From positions 124,001-188,000 of the forward strand of contig NZ_JMIT01000004.1 in assembly GCF_000731675.1 (NCBI RefSeq): 64,000 bases of DNA, in the 5' to 3' direction. Shown here one piece after another: positions 1-9,773 of this stretch. Position 1 is the first letter of the stretch. Each line of letters begins with the position of its first letter. Source of the stretch: Pseudomonas capeferrum (GTDB lineage: Bacteria; Pseudomonadota; Gammaproteobacteria; Pseudomonadales; Pseudomonadaceae). A program made the translations under genes and the position numbers. A model generated the notes under the pieces. It did not search any database. It worked only from the letters and a program-made list of their open reading frames with translations, and was not told the origin of the DNA.

Positions 1-905
1 TTCAGGCTTACCTGCGTTCGACCGTGTTGGTCTTGCCTCTGCTGCTGATATTGATCGGCGCTGCGGCATGGTGGCTGGTGCAGCGCGGGCTGGCCCCCCT
101 GCAGCACTTCCGGCGCATTGCCGGGCAGGTATCGGCCCAGGACCTGCAACACCGCTTGCCCGCTACCGGCCTGCCGCAGGAGTTGGCAGCGTTGGCCACA
201 AGCATCAACGTGATGCTCGACCGCCTCGACCAGGGCGTGAGCCAGCTGTCGCAATTTTCCGACGACTTGGCCCATGAGCTGCGCACGCCGTTGAGCAACC
301 TGATGGGCAAGGCTCAGGTTACCCTGAGCCGTGAGCGCGACAATGCCAATTACCGGGAAGTGCTGGAAGACAGTATCGAAGAGCTGACCCGCCTCAACCG
401 CATCATCAACGACATGCTGTTTCTCGCCCAGGTCAGCCAGCCGCAGGCCCAGGTGGCGCTAAAGCCCCTGGCACTGGCCGATGAGACGGCACAGGTGGTC
501 GAGCTGTTCGCCATAAGCGCCGAGTTCAAGGATATCGAACTGCGCATTCGCGGTTGGGGCACGGCATCGGGTGATCGGTTGATGTTCCAGCGTGCCTTGT
601 CGAACCTGTTGAGCAATGCCCTTCGGCATGCGCCGCCAGGCAAACCCATAGACCTGGGTATCGAGCGCCAGGGTGGCGATGTCAGGGTATGGGTTGAGAA
701 CCAGGGGGTGGGCATTGCCGCAGAGCATCAGCCGCAGTTGTTCGAGCGTTTTTACCGCGTGGGCGCTGGGCGCTCACGGCTGGAGGGTGGCACTGGCCTG
801 GGGCTGGCAATTGTGAAATCGATCATGCAATTGCATGGGGGGCGGATTGAGGTCATGAGCAGCCCGGCAGGGCCGACCCGGTTTAGTCTGATATTTCCGG
901 GTTAG
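1..905 (+). CDS. heavy-metal-type sensor histidine kinase, C-terminal part (5' end outside window)
   Basis: Inner-membrane sensor kinase of the CopS/CusS/CzcS type, which phosphorylates a partner OmpR-type regulator in response to metal ions. The frame is open from the first bases, so the gene begins upstream. Visible are one transmembrane helix (hydrophobic run encoded at about 24-85), a HAMP-like linker, the H-box DDLAHELRTPLSNL with the phospho-His codon at 273-275, a dimerisation helix, the N-box (LSNLLSNALRH) and the ATP-lid glycines (GGTGLGLAIVKSI). The partner regulator and sensor domain lie outside the window, so the metal cannot be named. The next gene, pdxJ, is convergent. Confidence 0.85.
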   Translation, partial: QAYLRSTVLVLPLLLILIGAAAWWLVQRGLAPLQHFRRIAGQVSAQDLQHRLPATGLPQELAALATSINVMLDRLDQGVSQLSQFSDDLAHELRTPLSNLMGKAQVTLSRERDNANYREVLEDSIEELTRLNRIINDMLFLAQVSQPQAQVALKPLALADETAQVVELFAISAEFKDIELRIRGWGTASGDRLMFQRALSNLLSNALRHAPPGKPIDLGIERQGGDVRVWVENQGVGIAAEHQPQLFERFYRVGAGRSRLEGGTGLGLAIVKSIMQLHGGRIEVMSSPAGPTRFSLIFPG

Positions 906-938
906 CGATGGCTCTGGCAATGTCGCCGCGTGCAGGAG

Positions 939-970
939 CGGCCTTGCGTCACGAAAGGGACGCAAGACCG
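939..970. terminator. REP-like hairpin between convergent genes
   Basis: An inverted repeat of 12-nt arms (CGGCCTTGCGTC / GACGCAAGACCG, one mismatch) lies between the ends of the kinase gene and pdxJ. The core resembles the REP sequences found elsewhere in this window. It probably acts as a bidirectional terminator or mRNA-stabilising stem. No clear T tract follows. Confidence 0.5.
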
Positions 971-990
971 CGCGTACAAAGGCCCTATGA

Positions 991-1731
991 TCAGCGCGAC
1001 GCCGCCACGATCAACGCCTTCATCTCCGCCACCGCCGCCTTGAAGCCGACGAACAGCGCATGGGCCACCAACGCATGGCCGATGTTCAGCTCATTGATGC
1101 CCTTGATCGCCGCAACCGCCTCGACGTTGTGATAATGCAGGCCGTGGCCGGCATTGACGATCAGCCCCTGGGCCACGCCAAAGGCCACACCGTCAGCGAT
1201 GCGCTTGAGCTCTTCGGCCACTTCGGTCGGCGTCTGGGCATCGGCGTAACGGCCAGTATGCAGTTCGATGGCCGGGGCGCCCACGCGGCGCGAAGCTTCG
1301 ATCTGGCGCTCGTCGGCGTCGATGAACAGCGACACTTCGGCACCGGTGCGCGCCAGGCGCTCGACGGCAGCCTTGATCCGCGCCTCCTGCCCCGCCACGT
1401 CCAGGCCGCCTTCGGTGGTCAGCTCCTGACGGGTCTCGGGCACCAGGCAGATGTGTGCCGGGCGAATCTTCTCGGCGAATGCCATCATCTCTTCGGTAAC
1501 GCCCATCTCGAAGTTCATGCGCGTCTGCAGCACATCCTTGAGCACCACCACGTCGCGTTCCTGAATGTGCCGGCGGTCTTCGCGCAGGTGCACGGTGATG
1601 CCGTCGGCACCCGCCTCTTCGGCGTCCAGGGCAGCCTTGACCGGGTCAGGGTAACGCGTGCCCCGGGCCTGGCGCAGCGTCGCCACGTGGTCGATGTTTA
1701 CGCCGAGAAGCATGCGGTTGCTGTGAGTCAC
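991..1731 (-). CDS. pdxJ: pyridoxine 5'-phosphate synthase PdxJ
   Basis: Cytoplasmic enzyme that condenses 1-deoxyxylulose 5-phosphate with 3-amino-2-oxopropyl phosphate to give pyridoxine 5'-phosphate, the ring-closing step of vitamin B6 synthesis. The N-terminus has the family signature [18 protein letters not shown], followed by [14 protein letters not shown] and the C-terminal [15 protein letters not shown] motif. I chose the GTG at 1731 (246 aa) because AGGAGA sits at the right distance; an ATG 27 bases further upstream lacks such a site. It is the last gene of the lepA-lepB-rnc-era-recO-pdxJ minus-strand block, an order known from other pseudomonads. Confidence 0.97.
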   Translation of the reverse strand: MTHSNRMLLGVNIDHVATLRQARGTRYPDPVKAALDAEEAGADGITVHLREDRRHIQERDVVVLKDVLQTRMNFEMGVTEEMMAFAEKIRPAHICLVPETRQELTTEGGLDVAGQEARIKAAVERLARTGAEVSLFIDADERQIEASRRVGAPAIELHTGRYADAQTPTEVAEELKRIADGVAFGVAQGLIVNAGHGLHYHNVEAVAAIKGINELNIGHALVAHALFVGFKAAVAEMKALIVAASR

Positions 1732-1774
1732 GAAAGGCTCTCCTGAAGATTTAGCCACACAGCATACGACGGGA

Positions 1775-2458
1775 TCAGCGCTTGCGAAACAGTTCCCGAC
1801 TGACTAGGGGTTTAGGGCCCAGGTGAACAGCCAGTGCCTGGCGCATCAGCCGTTTGGCAGCAAGCAAGGCACCTGGGGCTTCCCAGTCTGCTTCAGCCAG
1901 GGCCAGCAGCTCGGTACCCTGGAACAGGCCTGGCTGCACTAACTCGACCCGCTCAAGCCCGGCATCCACGCGCAAACGATAACGGCCAGCGGCATCGATC
2001 GGCGTCCCGTTGACGTCATGCTGCAACGAAAACGCATAGCCGAGTTCGTCCAGCAGGCGCCATTCGAAGGAACGCAGCAGCGGCTCCAGTGGGCGCCCGG
2101 CGGCCAAGGCCTGCAAGGTCAGGGTGTAGTGTTCGAACAGCGCCGGGTGTGGGGCTTCGGCCGGGAGCAAACGCATGAGCAGCTCGTTGAGGTACAGCCC
2201 GCTGAACAGTGCATCGCCATGCAGCCAGGCGGCGATACCGAGGGCATCCAGGCGGCCGACATTCTTCAGCTCACCGCGCCCGCGCAGCTCCACCTCCAGC
2301 GGCACGAACGGCCGTACCAGGCTGCCCCCTTTGCCGCGCGCCCGGCGCAGCACGGCCCGCACTCGACCTTGCGGCGTGAGGAAGTCCACCAGTGCGCTGG
2401 TTTCCTTGTAGGCACGACTGTGCAGCACATAGGCCGGCTGGCCGACTGGTTGTTCCAT
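1775..2458 (-). CDS. recO: DNA repair protein RecO
   Basis: Recombination mediator that, with RecR, loads RecA on SSB-covered single-stranded DNA and anneals complementary strands in RecF-pathway repair. The 227-aa protein has the N-terminal OB-fold region ([33 protein letters not shown]) and the helical C-terminal domain typical of the family ([22 protein letters not shown]). The zinc-cysteine cluster of some RecO proteins is not apparent, as is common in gamma-proteobacteria. It lies 53 bp after era and 43 bp before pdxJ, consistent with one operon. Confidence 0.96.
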   Translation of the reverse strand: MEQPVGQPAYVLHSRAYKETSALVDFLTPQGRVRAVLRRARGKGGSLVRPFVPLEVELRGRGELKNVGRLDALGIAAWLHGDALFSGLYLNELLMRLLPAEAPHPALFEHYTLTLQALAAGRPLEPLLRSFEWRLLDELGYAFSLQHDVNGTPIDAAGRYRLRVDAGLERVELVQPGLFQGTELLALAEADWEAPGALLAAKRLMRQALAVHLGPKPLVSRELFRKR

Positions 2459-2511
2459 GGGGAGTGGCCCGAAAGCAGAGCGGCCCGGAGAGATCCGGGC
2501 CGCTGGAGGGG

Positions 2512-3414
2512 TTACAGGTCGCCGTAGCCCAGCGAGCGCAGGGCGCGCTCATCGTCGGACCAGCCGCCCTTGACCTTGACCCAGAGGTTGAGCATGACCT
2601 TGGCGTCGAACAGCACTTCCATATCTTTGCGCGCATCGGAACCAATGCGTTTGATACGCTCGCCCTTGTCACCGATGATGATCTTCTTCTGGCCATCACG
2701 TTCGACCAGGATCAGCGCATGGATGTGCAACACATGCCCCTGCTGCTTGAACTCTTCGATCTCTACGGTGATCTGGTACGGCAGCTCCGCACCCAACTGA
2801 CGCATGATCTTCTCGCGCACCAGCTCGGCCGCCAGGAAACGGCTGCTGCGGTCGGTAATCTGGTCTTCCGGGAAGAAATGCTCGTTCTCTGGCAGGTGCT
2901 TGGCGATCAGCCCTTCCAGTGCCTCGAGGTTATGCCCCTGCTGGGCGGAGATCGGCACCACTTCCGCGTTCGGCAGTTGCTCCTGGAGCCATTGCAGGTG
3001 CGGGATCAGATCGGCTTTTTCTTCCAGACGATCGGTCTTGTTGACCGCCAGGATGACCGGGCCACTGACGTACTGCACGCGCTCGAGCACCAACTGGTCC
3101 TCGTCGGTCCAGCGGGTGCGGTCGACCACGAAGATCACCACATCGACGTCTTTCAAGGCAGCCGAAGCGTTACGGTTCATGTAACGGTTCAGGGCCTTGT
3201 CGTTGGCCTTGTGCATACCCGGCGTATCGACGTAGATCGCCTGCACATCACCTTCGGTCTTGATGCCGAGCATGTTGTGGCGGGTGGTCTGTGGCTTGCG
3301 CGAAGTGATCGCCAGCTTCTGGCCGAGGATGTGGTTGAGCAAGGTCGACTTGCCCACGTTGGGGCGGCCGACAATGGCCACGTAGCCGCAGCGGGTCGGA
3401 TTGTTATCAGTCAT
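2512..3414 (-). CDS. era: GTPase Era
   Basis: Essential GTPase that binds the 3' end of 16S rRNA and assists 30S subunit maturation. G1 (GRPNVGKS, residues 16-23), G3 (DTPG) and G4 (NKTD) motifs are present, followed by a C-terminal KH domain ([20 protein letters not shown]). The ATG at 3414 (300 aa) is preferred over the one at 3420 because GGAG lies 7 nt before it. The start overlaps the last codons of rnc by 8 bp, so translation of the two is probably coupled, the classical rnc-era arrangement. Confidence 0.97.
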   Translation of the reverse strand: MTDNNPTRCGYVAIVGRPNVGKSTLLNHILGQKLAITSRKPQTTRHNMLGIKTEGDVQAIYVDTPGMHKANDKALNRYMNRNASAALKDVDVVIFVVDRTRWTDEDQLVLERVQYVSGPVILAVNKTDRLEEKADLIPHLQWLQEQLPNAEVVPISAQQGHNLEALEGLIAKHLPENEHFFPEDQITDRSSRFLAAELVREKIMRQLGAELPYQITVEIEEFKQQGHVLHIHALILVERDGQKKIIIGDKGERIKRIGSDARKDMEVLFDAKVMLNLWVKVKGGWSDDERALRSLGYGDL

Positions 3415-4096
3415 TGCCATTCTCCACGCCCAAGGCGATCAATGCAGCCGCGGCGGCGACTTGCTCGGCGATACGCCGGCTTACACCCTGACCACGGCTC
3501 TTGTTGTTCAGCAGAACCACTTCGCATTCGACGAAGAAGGTGCGGCAGTGCGGTTCGCCTTGGATGTCCACCACCTCGTAACGCGGCAGCTCACAGCTGC
3601 GCGACTGCAGAAACTCTTGCAGGCGGGTCTTGGGGTCCTTGTTGGTGTCGACCAGGGTCAGGCTTTCGAACTCATCGGCCAGCCAGGCCAGCACACGCTC
3701 GCGAGCGGTCTGCATGTCCGCGTCCAGGTAGATGGCGCCAATCAGCGCCTCCAGGGCATCGGCCAGGATCGATTCACGGCGGAAACCGCCGCTTTTAAGC
3801 TCACCAGAACCCAGACGCAGGTATTCACCCAAGTCAAAACCCCGGGCCAGACGGGCCAGGGTTTCACCCTTGACCAGGCGGGCACGCAAGCGCGACAGCT
3901 GGCCTTCGCGGGCCTGCGGAAAGCGCTCGAACAGCGCCTCGCCCGCCACGAAGTTGAGAATGGCGTCGCCAAGAAACTCCAGGCGCTCGTTATTGCGCCC
4001 GGCGTAGCTGCGATGGGTCAGGGCCAGAAGCATCTGGTCCTGATCCTTGAAAGTGTATCCGAGCTTTCGCTCCAGAGTGGCAAGGGAAGCAGTCAT
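3407..4096 (-). CDS. rnc: ribonuclease III
   Basis: Double-strand-specific endoribonuclease that processes 16S/23S precursors and structured mRNAs. The signature [10 protein letters not shown] is at residues 36-45 with its acidic metal ligands, a second acidic set occurs in [12 protein letters not shown], and a double-stranded RNA-binding domain forms the C-terminus ([13 protein letters not shown] ... [22 protein letters not shown]). The length of 229 aa is normal. It lies 161 bp downstream of lepB, with a strong hairpin in that gap, and overlaps era by 8 bp. Confidence 0.97.
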   Translation of the reverse strand: MTASLATLERKLGYTFKDQDQMLLALTHRSYAGRNNERLEFLGDAILNFVAGEALFERFPQAREGQLSRLRARLVKGETLARLARGFDLGEYLRLGSGELKSGGFRRESILADALEALIGAIYLDADMQTARERVLAWLADEFESLTLVDTNKDPKTRLQEFLQSRSCELPRYEVVDIQGEPHCRTFFVECEVVLLNNKSRGQGVSRRIAEQVAAAAALIALGVENGND

Positions 4097-4223
4097 GCGG
4101 CCACCCGTTGGTTGTTCAACGCGTTGTTCAAATCAACATCCTGAAAGACTGTTTGGCTGTGGTCCGCCGCTGCACGCGACGCATCTCTCGATCCCTGAGA
4201 ACACAGCCTATGTCAGAAATGCA

Positions 4224-4252
4224 TTCGGCGCTGTCTGCTGGACAGCGCCGAA
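4224..4252. repeat. perfect 12-bp-arm hairpin between lepB and rnc
   Basis: Arms TTCGGCGCTGTC (4224-4235) and GACAGCGCCGAA (4241-4252) are perfectly complementary around a 5-nt loop. The stem begins 5 nt after the lepB stop codon and lies 128 nt upstream of the rnc start. No T tract follows on the minus strand, so it looks less like a strong terminator than a processing or stability stem. Cleavage by RNase III itself is possible by analogy with the autoregulated rnc leader of E. coli (inference). Confidence 0.6.
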
Positions 4253-4257
4253 GGGTA

Positions 4258-5112
4258 TCAATGGATCAGGCCGACCCGCGACAGGTTAGGCAGGTGGCTG
4301 AGCTTGGGCTCTGGCCAGCTCATCCAGACCGCGAAGGCCTTGCCGACAATGTTCCGGTCCGGAACCATGCCGTGCAGTTCCTTGGGAATGTTCGGATCAT
4401 CCCAGTAGCGGCTATCGTTGGAGTTGTCGCGGTTGTCGCCCATCATGAAGTAGTGGCCGGCCGGTACGGTCCATTGCTGGTCCGGCGGCATGCGATAACG
4501 GCTCATCTCCTTGCGGATCAGGTGCTCGGCCTCGCCCAGCTTCTCCTTGTACAGCTCGGCGCTGCCCAAGGTGCCTGGCTCGGTGCCCACCAGTTGCTCG
4601 GCAATCGGCTGACCATTGACGTACAACCGCTTGTCATTGGTGTAGCGGATCTGGTCGCCCGGCAGGCCGACCACACGCTTGATGTAGTTGACGTTCGGGT
4701 CGCTCGGGTAGCGGAACACCATCACATCACCGCGTTGCGGGTCACCCACCTCGATGACCTTCTTGTCGATCACCGGCAGGCGAATGCCATAGGAGAACTT
4801 GTTCACCAGGATGAAGTCGCCCACTTCCAGGGTCGGTTTCATCGACCCCGAAGGGATCTGGAACGGCTCGACCAGAAACGAGCGCAGCACCAGCACGATG
4901 AACAGCACCGGGAAGAACGACTTGCCGTACTCGACCAGCAGCGGCTCCTTGTTCAGGCGCTCGACCACCGCCATCTCGGGCTGGCTGACGCTACCCTGAT
5001 AGTTGGCGATTGCCGTTCGCCGGCGCGGGGCCAGGAACAGCAGGTCGATCAAGCCCAACAGGCCGCAGACGGCTACGGCGATGACTAGCAACAGCGGGAA
5101 ATTTAGCGACAT
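4258..5112 (-). CDS. lepB: signal peptidase I
   Basis: Inner-membrane serine protease that removes signal peptides from exported proteins. Two N-terminal transmembrane segments (about residues 3-27 and 65-79) precede the catalytic Ser90 in IPSGSMKPTL and Lys145 in YIKRVVGLPGD; the conserved GDNRDNSNDSRYWG-like box reads GDNRDNSNDSRYWD here. Length is 284 aa. It starts 5 bp after the lepA stop codon, so the two are cotranscribed. In P. aeruginosa a DUF4845 gene separates lepB from rnc; no such frame exists here. Confidence 0.97.
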   Translation of the reverse strand: MSLNFPLLLVIAVAVCGLLGLIDLLFLAPRRRTAIANYQGSVSQPEMAVVERLNKEPLLVEYGKSFFPVLFIVLVLRSFLVEPFQIPSGSMKPTLEVGDFILVNKFSYGIRLPVIDKKVIEVGDPQRGDVMVFRYPSDPNVNYIKRVVGLPGDQIRYTNDKRLYVNGQPIAEQLVGTEPGTLGSAELYKEKLGEAEHLIRKEMSRYRMPPDQQWTVPAGHYFMMGDNRDNSNDSRYWDDPNIPKELHGMVPDRNIVGKAFAVWMSWPEPKLSHLPNLSRVGLIH

Positions 5113-5117
5113 AGGAC

Positions 5118-6917
5118 CTAGCTATCCAACCTGAGCACGGCGAGGAAGGCTTCTTGTGGAATTTCCACGTTACCAACCTGCTTCATGCGTTTCTTACCGG
5201 CCTTCTGCTTCTCCAGCAGTTTCTTCTTACGGCTGACGTCACCACCGTAGCACTTGGCCAGTACGTTCTTTCTGAGCGCCTTGACGGTTGTCCGCGCGAT
5301 GATCTGGCCGCCAATGGCTGCCTGGATCGCCACATCGAACATCTGCCGAGGGATCAGTTCCTTCATCTTCTCGGTCAACGCACGGCCTTTGTAGGCCGCG
5401 TTGTCGCGGTGCACGATCAGGGCCAGGGCATCGACCTTGTCGCCGTTGATCAGTACATCCAGCTTGACCAGGTTGGCCGACTGGTAGCGATCGAAATGAT
5501 AGTCCAGCGAAGCGTATCCGCGACTGGTCGACTTGAGGCGGTCGAAGAAGTCCAGCACCACCTCGTTCATCGGCATGTCGTAACGCACCTGCACCTGGCT
5601 GCCAAGGAACTGCATGTCGCGCTGTACGCCACGCTTCTCGATGCACAGGGTGATGACGTTGCCCAGGTGCTCCTGCGGCACCAGGATGGTCGCGGTGACG
5701 ATCGGCTCGCGGAAGTCGGTGACAGCCGAGACGTCCGGCAGCTTCGACGGGTTGTCGACGATGATGGTTTCGCCGGTCTTGAGTTCGAGCTCGTAGATCA
5801 CGCTAGGAGCGGTGGTGATCAGGTCCAGGTCGTACTCGCGCTCCAGGCGCTCCTGGATGATCTCCATGTGCAGCATGCCCAGGAAGCCGCAGCGGAAACC
5901 GAAGCCCAGGGCGTCGGAGCTTTCCGGCATGTACTGCAACGACGAATCGTTGAGGGTCAGCTTTTGCAGGGCGTCACGGAAGTCTTCGAAATCCTCGGAG
6001 CTGACCGGGAACAGGCCGGCATAGACCTGTGGCTGGATCTTCTTGAAGCCTGCGAGCACTTCGACTTCCGGGGTCGAGGACAGGGTCAGGGTGTCACCGA
6101 CCGGTGCACCGTGAATGTCTTTGATGCTGGCGATGATGAAGCCCACTTCACCGGCCTTGAGGTCGGCGGTCTGGGTGTGTTTCGGGGTAAAGACGCCGAC
6201 GCTGTCGACCAGGTGCACCTTGCCGGTGGACTTGACCAGGATCTTGTCGCCCTTCTTGACCCGGCCCTGGCGCACGCGCACAAGCGAGACCACGCCCAGG
6301 TAGTTGTCGAACCAGGAGTCGATGATCAGCGCCTGCAGCGGCGCGTCGATCTCGCCAACAGGCGCGGGGATGGTGTGCACCAGGCGCTCGAGCACCTCGT
6401 CGACGCCCATGCCGCTCTTGGCACTGCAGGCCACGGCGTCGGTAGCGTCGATGCCGATGATCTTCTCGATCTCGTCCTTGACGCGGTCCGGGTCAGCCTG
6501 GGGCAGGTCCATCTTGTTCAACACCGGCATGACCTCGAGGCCTTGCTCGATGGCGGTGTAGCAGTTGGCCACGGACTGGGCTTCGACGCCCTGGCCGGCG
6601 TCCACCACCAGCAGCGCGCCTTCACAGGCGGCCAGCGAGCGCGAGACTTCATAGGTGAAGTCGACGTGGCCGGGGGTGTCGATGAAGTTCAGCTGGTAGG
6701 TCTTGCCGTCTTGCGCCTTGTAGTGAAGCGTGACGCTGTGGGCCTTGATGGTGATCCCGCGTTCGCGCTCCAGGTCCATGGAGTCAAGGACTTGAGCTTC
6801 CATTTCGCGCGCAGACAGGCCACCGCACATCTGAATGAAACGGTCGGCCAGCGTCGACTTGCCATGGTCGATGTGGGCGATGATGGAGAAATTGCGGATA
6901 TGACTCAAATCACTCAC
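5118..6917 (-). CDS. lepA: elongation factor 4 (LepA)
   Basis: Ribosomal GTPase related to EF-G, implicated in back-translocation and in 30S biogenesis or initiation. The P-loop AHIDHGKST is at residues 14-22, switch II has DTPGHVDF and G4 has NKMD; the LepA-specific C-terminal domain ends with the basic segment [20 protein letters not shown]. The 599-aa length is standard. The start is a GTG at 6917. It heads the lepA-lepB-rnc-era-recO-pdxJ block, separated from mucD by a terminator and a REP pair. Confidence 0.97.
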   Translation of the reverse strand: MSDLSHIRNFSIIAHIDHGKSTLADRFIQMCGGLSAREMEAQVLDSMDLERERGITIKAHSVTLHYKAQDGKTYQLNFIDTPGHVDFTYEVSRSLAACEGALLVVDAGQGVEAQSVANCYTAIEQGLEVMPVLNKMDLPQADPDRVKDEIEKIIGIDATDAVACSAKSGMGVDEVLERLVHTIPAPVGEIDAPLQALIIDSWFDNYLGVVSLVRVRQGRVKKGDKILVKSTGKVHLVDSVGVFTPKHTQTADLKAGEVGFIIASIKDIHGAPVGDTLTLSSTPEVEVLAGFKKIQPQVYAGLFPVSSEDFEDFRDALQKLTLNDSSLQYMPESSDALGFGFRCGFLGMLHMEIIQERLEREYDLDLITTAPSVIYELELKTGETIIVDNPSKLPDVSAVTDFREPIVTATILVPQEHLGNVITLCIEKRGVQRDMQFLGSQVQVRYDMPMNEVVLDFFDRLKSTSRGYASLDYHFDRYQSANLVKLDVLINGDKVDALALIVHRDNAAYKGRALTEKMKELIPRQMFDVAIQAAIGGQIIARTTVKALRKNVLAKCYGGDVSRKKKLLEKQKAGKKRMKQVGNVEIPQEAFLAVLRLDS

Positions 6918-7023
6918 GGGTCAACACTCGAAAAGGCTGCGAGCCGGGACGCCCGCCGAAAAATAGCCGGGAATTGTACCTCAAGCAGCAGGGATATGGG
7001 AGATTCCTGATCGGCTGTCTGTA

Positions 7024-7116
7024 TGGGCCCTGTCGCCGGCAAGCCGGCACCCATAGCGACAGCAACACGCCTGAAACCGGCGTAGTACCGGTGAAGGCCG
7101 GCTTGCCGGCGGTAGG
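7024..7116. repeat. pair of inverted REP-type elements
   Basis: Two self-complementary cores, GCCGGCAAGCCGGC (7035-7048) and GCCGGCTTGCCGGC (7097-7110), face each other in the lepA-mucD gap. This is the arrangement of paired REP elements in P. putida genomes. Such pairs often attract insertion sequences or stabilise mRNA ends; none is inserted here. Confidence 0.7.
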
Positions 7117-7146
7117 TACAGCACATGACCGATGTCTATTTTCATG

Positions 7147-7174
7147 AAAAAGGGCAGCCATGGCTGCCCTTTTC
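7147..7174 (-). terminator. intrinsic terminator after mucD
   Basis: A perfect stem AAAGGGCAGCCA/TGGCTGCCCTTT followed on the minus strand by a T run lies 17 bp after the mucD stop. It also has a short T run on the plus strand and may work in both directions. It separates the stress operon from lepA. Confidence 0.85.
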
Positions 7175-7190
7175 CTACCCGATGACCAGC

Positions 7191-8624
7191 TTATTCAGCC
7201 AGCTTGAAGGTAATGAAGCTTGCACGCCCCTGACGCAGCACGCGCATGGACACCGAACGGTTCTTCGGCAGGTCCTTGGCAATCTCGGTGAATTCCTTGG
7301 CCGAGCCGATTGCCTGGTTGTTCAGGTGGCTGATGACGTCACCCGGGCGCAGGCCGATCAACGCTGCCGGGCCATCCTGAACTTCCTTGATCACCACGCC
7401 GCCCTTGAGTTCCAGAGCTTTCTTCTGCTCGGCGCTCAGATCGGCAACGGAAACACCCAGACGGTTGCTGCTGCGCTCGGCACTGCCTTCAGCGCCTGTA
7501 CCGATGTCGGCGTCATCGTCCGGCAGTGCGCCGACGCTGACGTCCAGGTTCTGACGCTTGCCGTTACGGATAATCTCGAGCTTGGCCTTGTCACCATCCT
7601 TGAGGCTGCCGACCAGGTGCGGCAGGTCGGCCGACATGACGATCGGCTGGCCGTTCATGCTCAGAATCACATCACCCACCTGCAGGCCACCCTTGGCTGC
7701 CGGGCCGTCTTCCAGCACCTGGGCTACCAGGGCACCGGCCGGCTTGTCGAGGCCAAAGGATTCAGCCAGGTCCTTGTTGACCTCCTGAATGACCACGCCC
7801 AGCCAGCCACGGCTGACCTTGCCGTCTTTTTTCAGCTGGTTGGACACGTCGATGGCCACATCGATCGGGATAGCAAACGACAGGCCCATGAAACCGCCAG
7901 AGCGGGTGAAGATCTGCGAGTTGATACCCACGACCTCGCCATTCATGTTGAACAGCGGGCCACCGGAGTTACCCGGGTTGATGGCCACGTCAGTCTGGAT
8001 GAACGGCACATAGGTATCGTTTGGCAACGTACGCCCCTTGGCGCTGACGATGCCTTTGGTCACCGAGTGGTCGAAGCCAAACGGCGAACCGATGGCCAGT
8101 ACCCACTCGCCTACCTTGAGCTTCTCGGAGTCACCCAGCTTGACGGTCGGCAGGTTCTTGCCTTCGACCTTGAGCAGCGCCACGTCGGTGCGCGGGTCGG
8201 TGCCGACCAGCTTGGCCTGCAGTTCGCTGCGGTCCGACAGGCGGACGATGATCTCGTCGGCATCGGCCACCACATGGTTGTTGGTCAGTACGTAGCCATC
8301 GCTGGAAATGATGAAGCCCGAGCCCAGCGACTGCGCTTCGCGCTGGCGATCACCACGCGGCGAGCGGGGTTGCTGCGGCATGTTGCGCTCGAAGAACTCA
8401 CGAAACATCGGCGGCAAGCCTTCGAGGTCCGGCATCTGCCCTGCGGCGATGCGGCGGTCCGGCAGCTTCTGCTTGGTACTGATATTGACCACGGCCGGCG
8501 AGGCTTGCTCGACCAGCGTGGTGAAGTCCGGCAGGGCTTCCTCGGCCTGGGCGGTGAGCACCTGGCCGAGCATCAGCACGGCGGCGAACATCGATAGGTA
8601 GGGTTTCAAGCGTGTTATTGACAT
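7191..8624 (-). CDS. mucD: periplasmic serine protease MucD (DegP/HtrA family)
   Basis: Periplasmic protease/chaperone that removes misfolded envelope proteins and restrains AlgU activation. The 477-aa protein starts at the ATG at 8624, preceded by GGGAG, and has a signal peptide ending near AQA. The catalytic triad is visible as His117 (TNNHVVADAD), Asp147 (RTDVALLKV) and Ser220 (NPGNSGGPLFN), followed by two PDZ domains (about 270-360 and 390-470). Upstream mucB is 175 bp away with a promoter-like sequence in the gap, so mucD may be expressed independently of algU. No mucC gene is present between mucB and mucD, unlike P. aeruginosa. Confidence 0.95.
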   Translation of the reverse strand: MSITRLKPYLSMFAAVLMLGQVLTAQAEEALPDFTTLVEQASPAVVNISTKQKLPDRRIAAGQMPDLEGLPPMFREFFERNMPQQPRSPRGDRQREAQSLGSGFIISSDGYVLTNNHVVADADEIIVRLSDRSELQAKLVGTDPRTDVALLKVEGKNLPTVKLGDSEKLKVGEWVLAIGSPFGFDHSVTKGIVSAKGRTLPNDTYVPFIQTDVAINPGNSGGPLFNMNGEVVGINSQIFTRSGGFMGLSFAIPIDVAIDVSNQLKKDGKVSRGWLGVVIQEVNKDLAESFGLDKPAGALVAQVLEDGPAAKGGLQVGDVILSMNGQPIVMSADLPHLVGSLKDGDKAKLEIIRNGKRQNLDVSVGALPDDDADIGTGAEGSAERSSNRLGVSVADLSAEQKKALELKGGVVIKEVQDGPAALIGLRPGDVISHLNNQAIGSAKEFTEIAKDLPKNRSVSMRVLRQGRASFITFKLAE

Positions 8625-8701
8625 ACGGCTCCCGTCACAACGAGCGTGGTTAGCGTAAGACCCCTGCACAAGCAGGAAAGGCCAGGCTCCAAGAAGCCTG
8701 A

Positions 8702-8730
8702 CCTATAGAAAATTTACCGAAAGAATGCAA
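8702..8730 (-). promoter_or_regulatory. candidate sigma-70 promoter for mucD
   Basis: On the minus strand TTGCAT (8725-8730) and TATAGG (8702-8707) are separated by 17 bp in an AT-rich stretch of the mucB-mucD gap. An AlgU-independent mucD promoter is known in P. aeruginosa; its equivalence here is inferred. A 10-bp imperfect stem (AGGCCAGGCT/AGCCTGACCT) lies just downstream in the leader. Confidence 0.5.
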
Positions 8731-8799
8731 ATGACAATGCTTAAATTTCATTTCAGAGGCAGGTCTCTCACGCCGTAACCCGCCTGAAAAAGCACGCCA

Positions 8800-9765
8800 T
8801 CATTGCCGCGCCTGGGCATCCTGAGCCCGCATCGACAGCGCAATGCGCTCTGCGGTACCCAAGGGTATTTCACCGACCACGGTGACCAGGACCTTGCCTT
8901 TTGGGGTATTGAGACGGCGCGATACCGCTACGGTCGGGCCCAACTGAACGCGCGTGTCGATGCCTGAGTTGTCGTTGACCGGTTCGACGAATACCGATAC
9001 GCGAGCCAGGCCATCGTCATACATCAAGCTGGTGACCGAGCTGTTGCGAGCCGCGTCGCGGCGTACCGAGCTGTTGACCAACTCGAAACCCGGCGGCAGC
9101 CAGTCCGAACGCCAGCCAGAGACCGCTTCTTGCGTCGTAGTGGCGCGATGCTCCACCGGCTTGCAGGCGGCACTGGCGCGCAAGTCTTCGTCGGTAGGCA
9201 GGTCATCGGTATCCAGGCGGGTCATCTGGAAGCGCTCGAGCAACTGCCCTTTGTCGTTGAGCATCAACGAGCGCAGCGGCAAACCGGTACGGCGGTCCAG
9301 ATGCAATTCGAAAGCGTAACGGTGCTGGTCGCGCGGGGTGAGCGTAACGATCACCGCATCGCGCCCGGCGACACGAGACTTGCCCGCCAAGCTCAGGTCG
9401 TACCAGCCCATCAACTTGAGTGGATCGAGCACACGCGGCGCGGCATCGGGCGGCGTCTTCACGCCGCTGACCAAGGCACCACTGACGCACGCCACCTTGC
9501 CGTCCACGCGCACGATTTCCTGGGCGGCGCCGTCGAGCTGCAGAAGCCGCTCGCTGACCTTGCCGTCCTGAACCTTGTGCCAGATATCGTGGGAAGAAAA
9601 GCTGCCGTTGCGTTCGTAGATGAAAGAGCCTTGGTAGCTCTGCTTTTGCTCGGCCTGTGCCAGCTTGTTCAGCCACTCACTCGCCTCGGGCGAAGAGTTG
9701 GCCGCCAACGCTGGCACCGTCATGCAACTGCCTATCAGCAGCGACAAGAGAGGTAGCGCGCGCAT
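8800..9765 (-). CDS. mucB: periplasmic negative regulator MucB (RseB family)
   Basis: Binds the periplasmic part of the anti-sigma factor MucA and protects it from regulated proteolysis; release by lipid or LPS signals activates AlgU. The 321-aa protein has a signal peptide (MRALPLLSLLIGSC..ALA), the N-terminal LolA-like domain (QSYQGSFIYERNG at about 40-52) and the C-terminal MucB/RseB domain. An AGGAGG site precedes the ATG at 9765, 8 bp after the mucA stop codon. It belongs to the algU-mucA-mucB operon. Confidence 0.95.
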   Translation of the reverse strand: MRALPLLSLLIGSCMTVPALAANSSPEASEWLNKLAQAEQKQSYQGSFIYERNGSFSSHDIWHKVQDGKVSERLLQLDGAAQEIVRVDGKVACVSGALVSGVKTPPDAAPRVLDPLKLMGWYDLSLAGKSRVAGRDAVIVTLTPRDQHRYAFELHLDRRTGLPLRSLMLNDKGQLLERFQMTRLDTDDLPTDEDLRASAACKPVEHRATTTQEAVSGWRSDWLPPGFELVNSSVRRDAARNSSVTSLMYDDGLARVSVFVEPVNDNSGIDTRVQLGPTVAVSRRLNTPKGKVLVTVVGEIPLGTAERIALSMRAQDAQARQ

Positions 9766-9773
9766 GATCCTCC

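Noticed and set aside
4097-4257. A possible hidden DUF4845 gene between lepB and rnc
   Set aside because: The gap is only 161 bp and contains no suitable frame; the gene is truly absent here.
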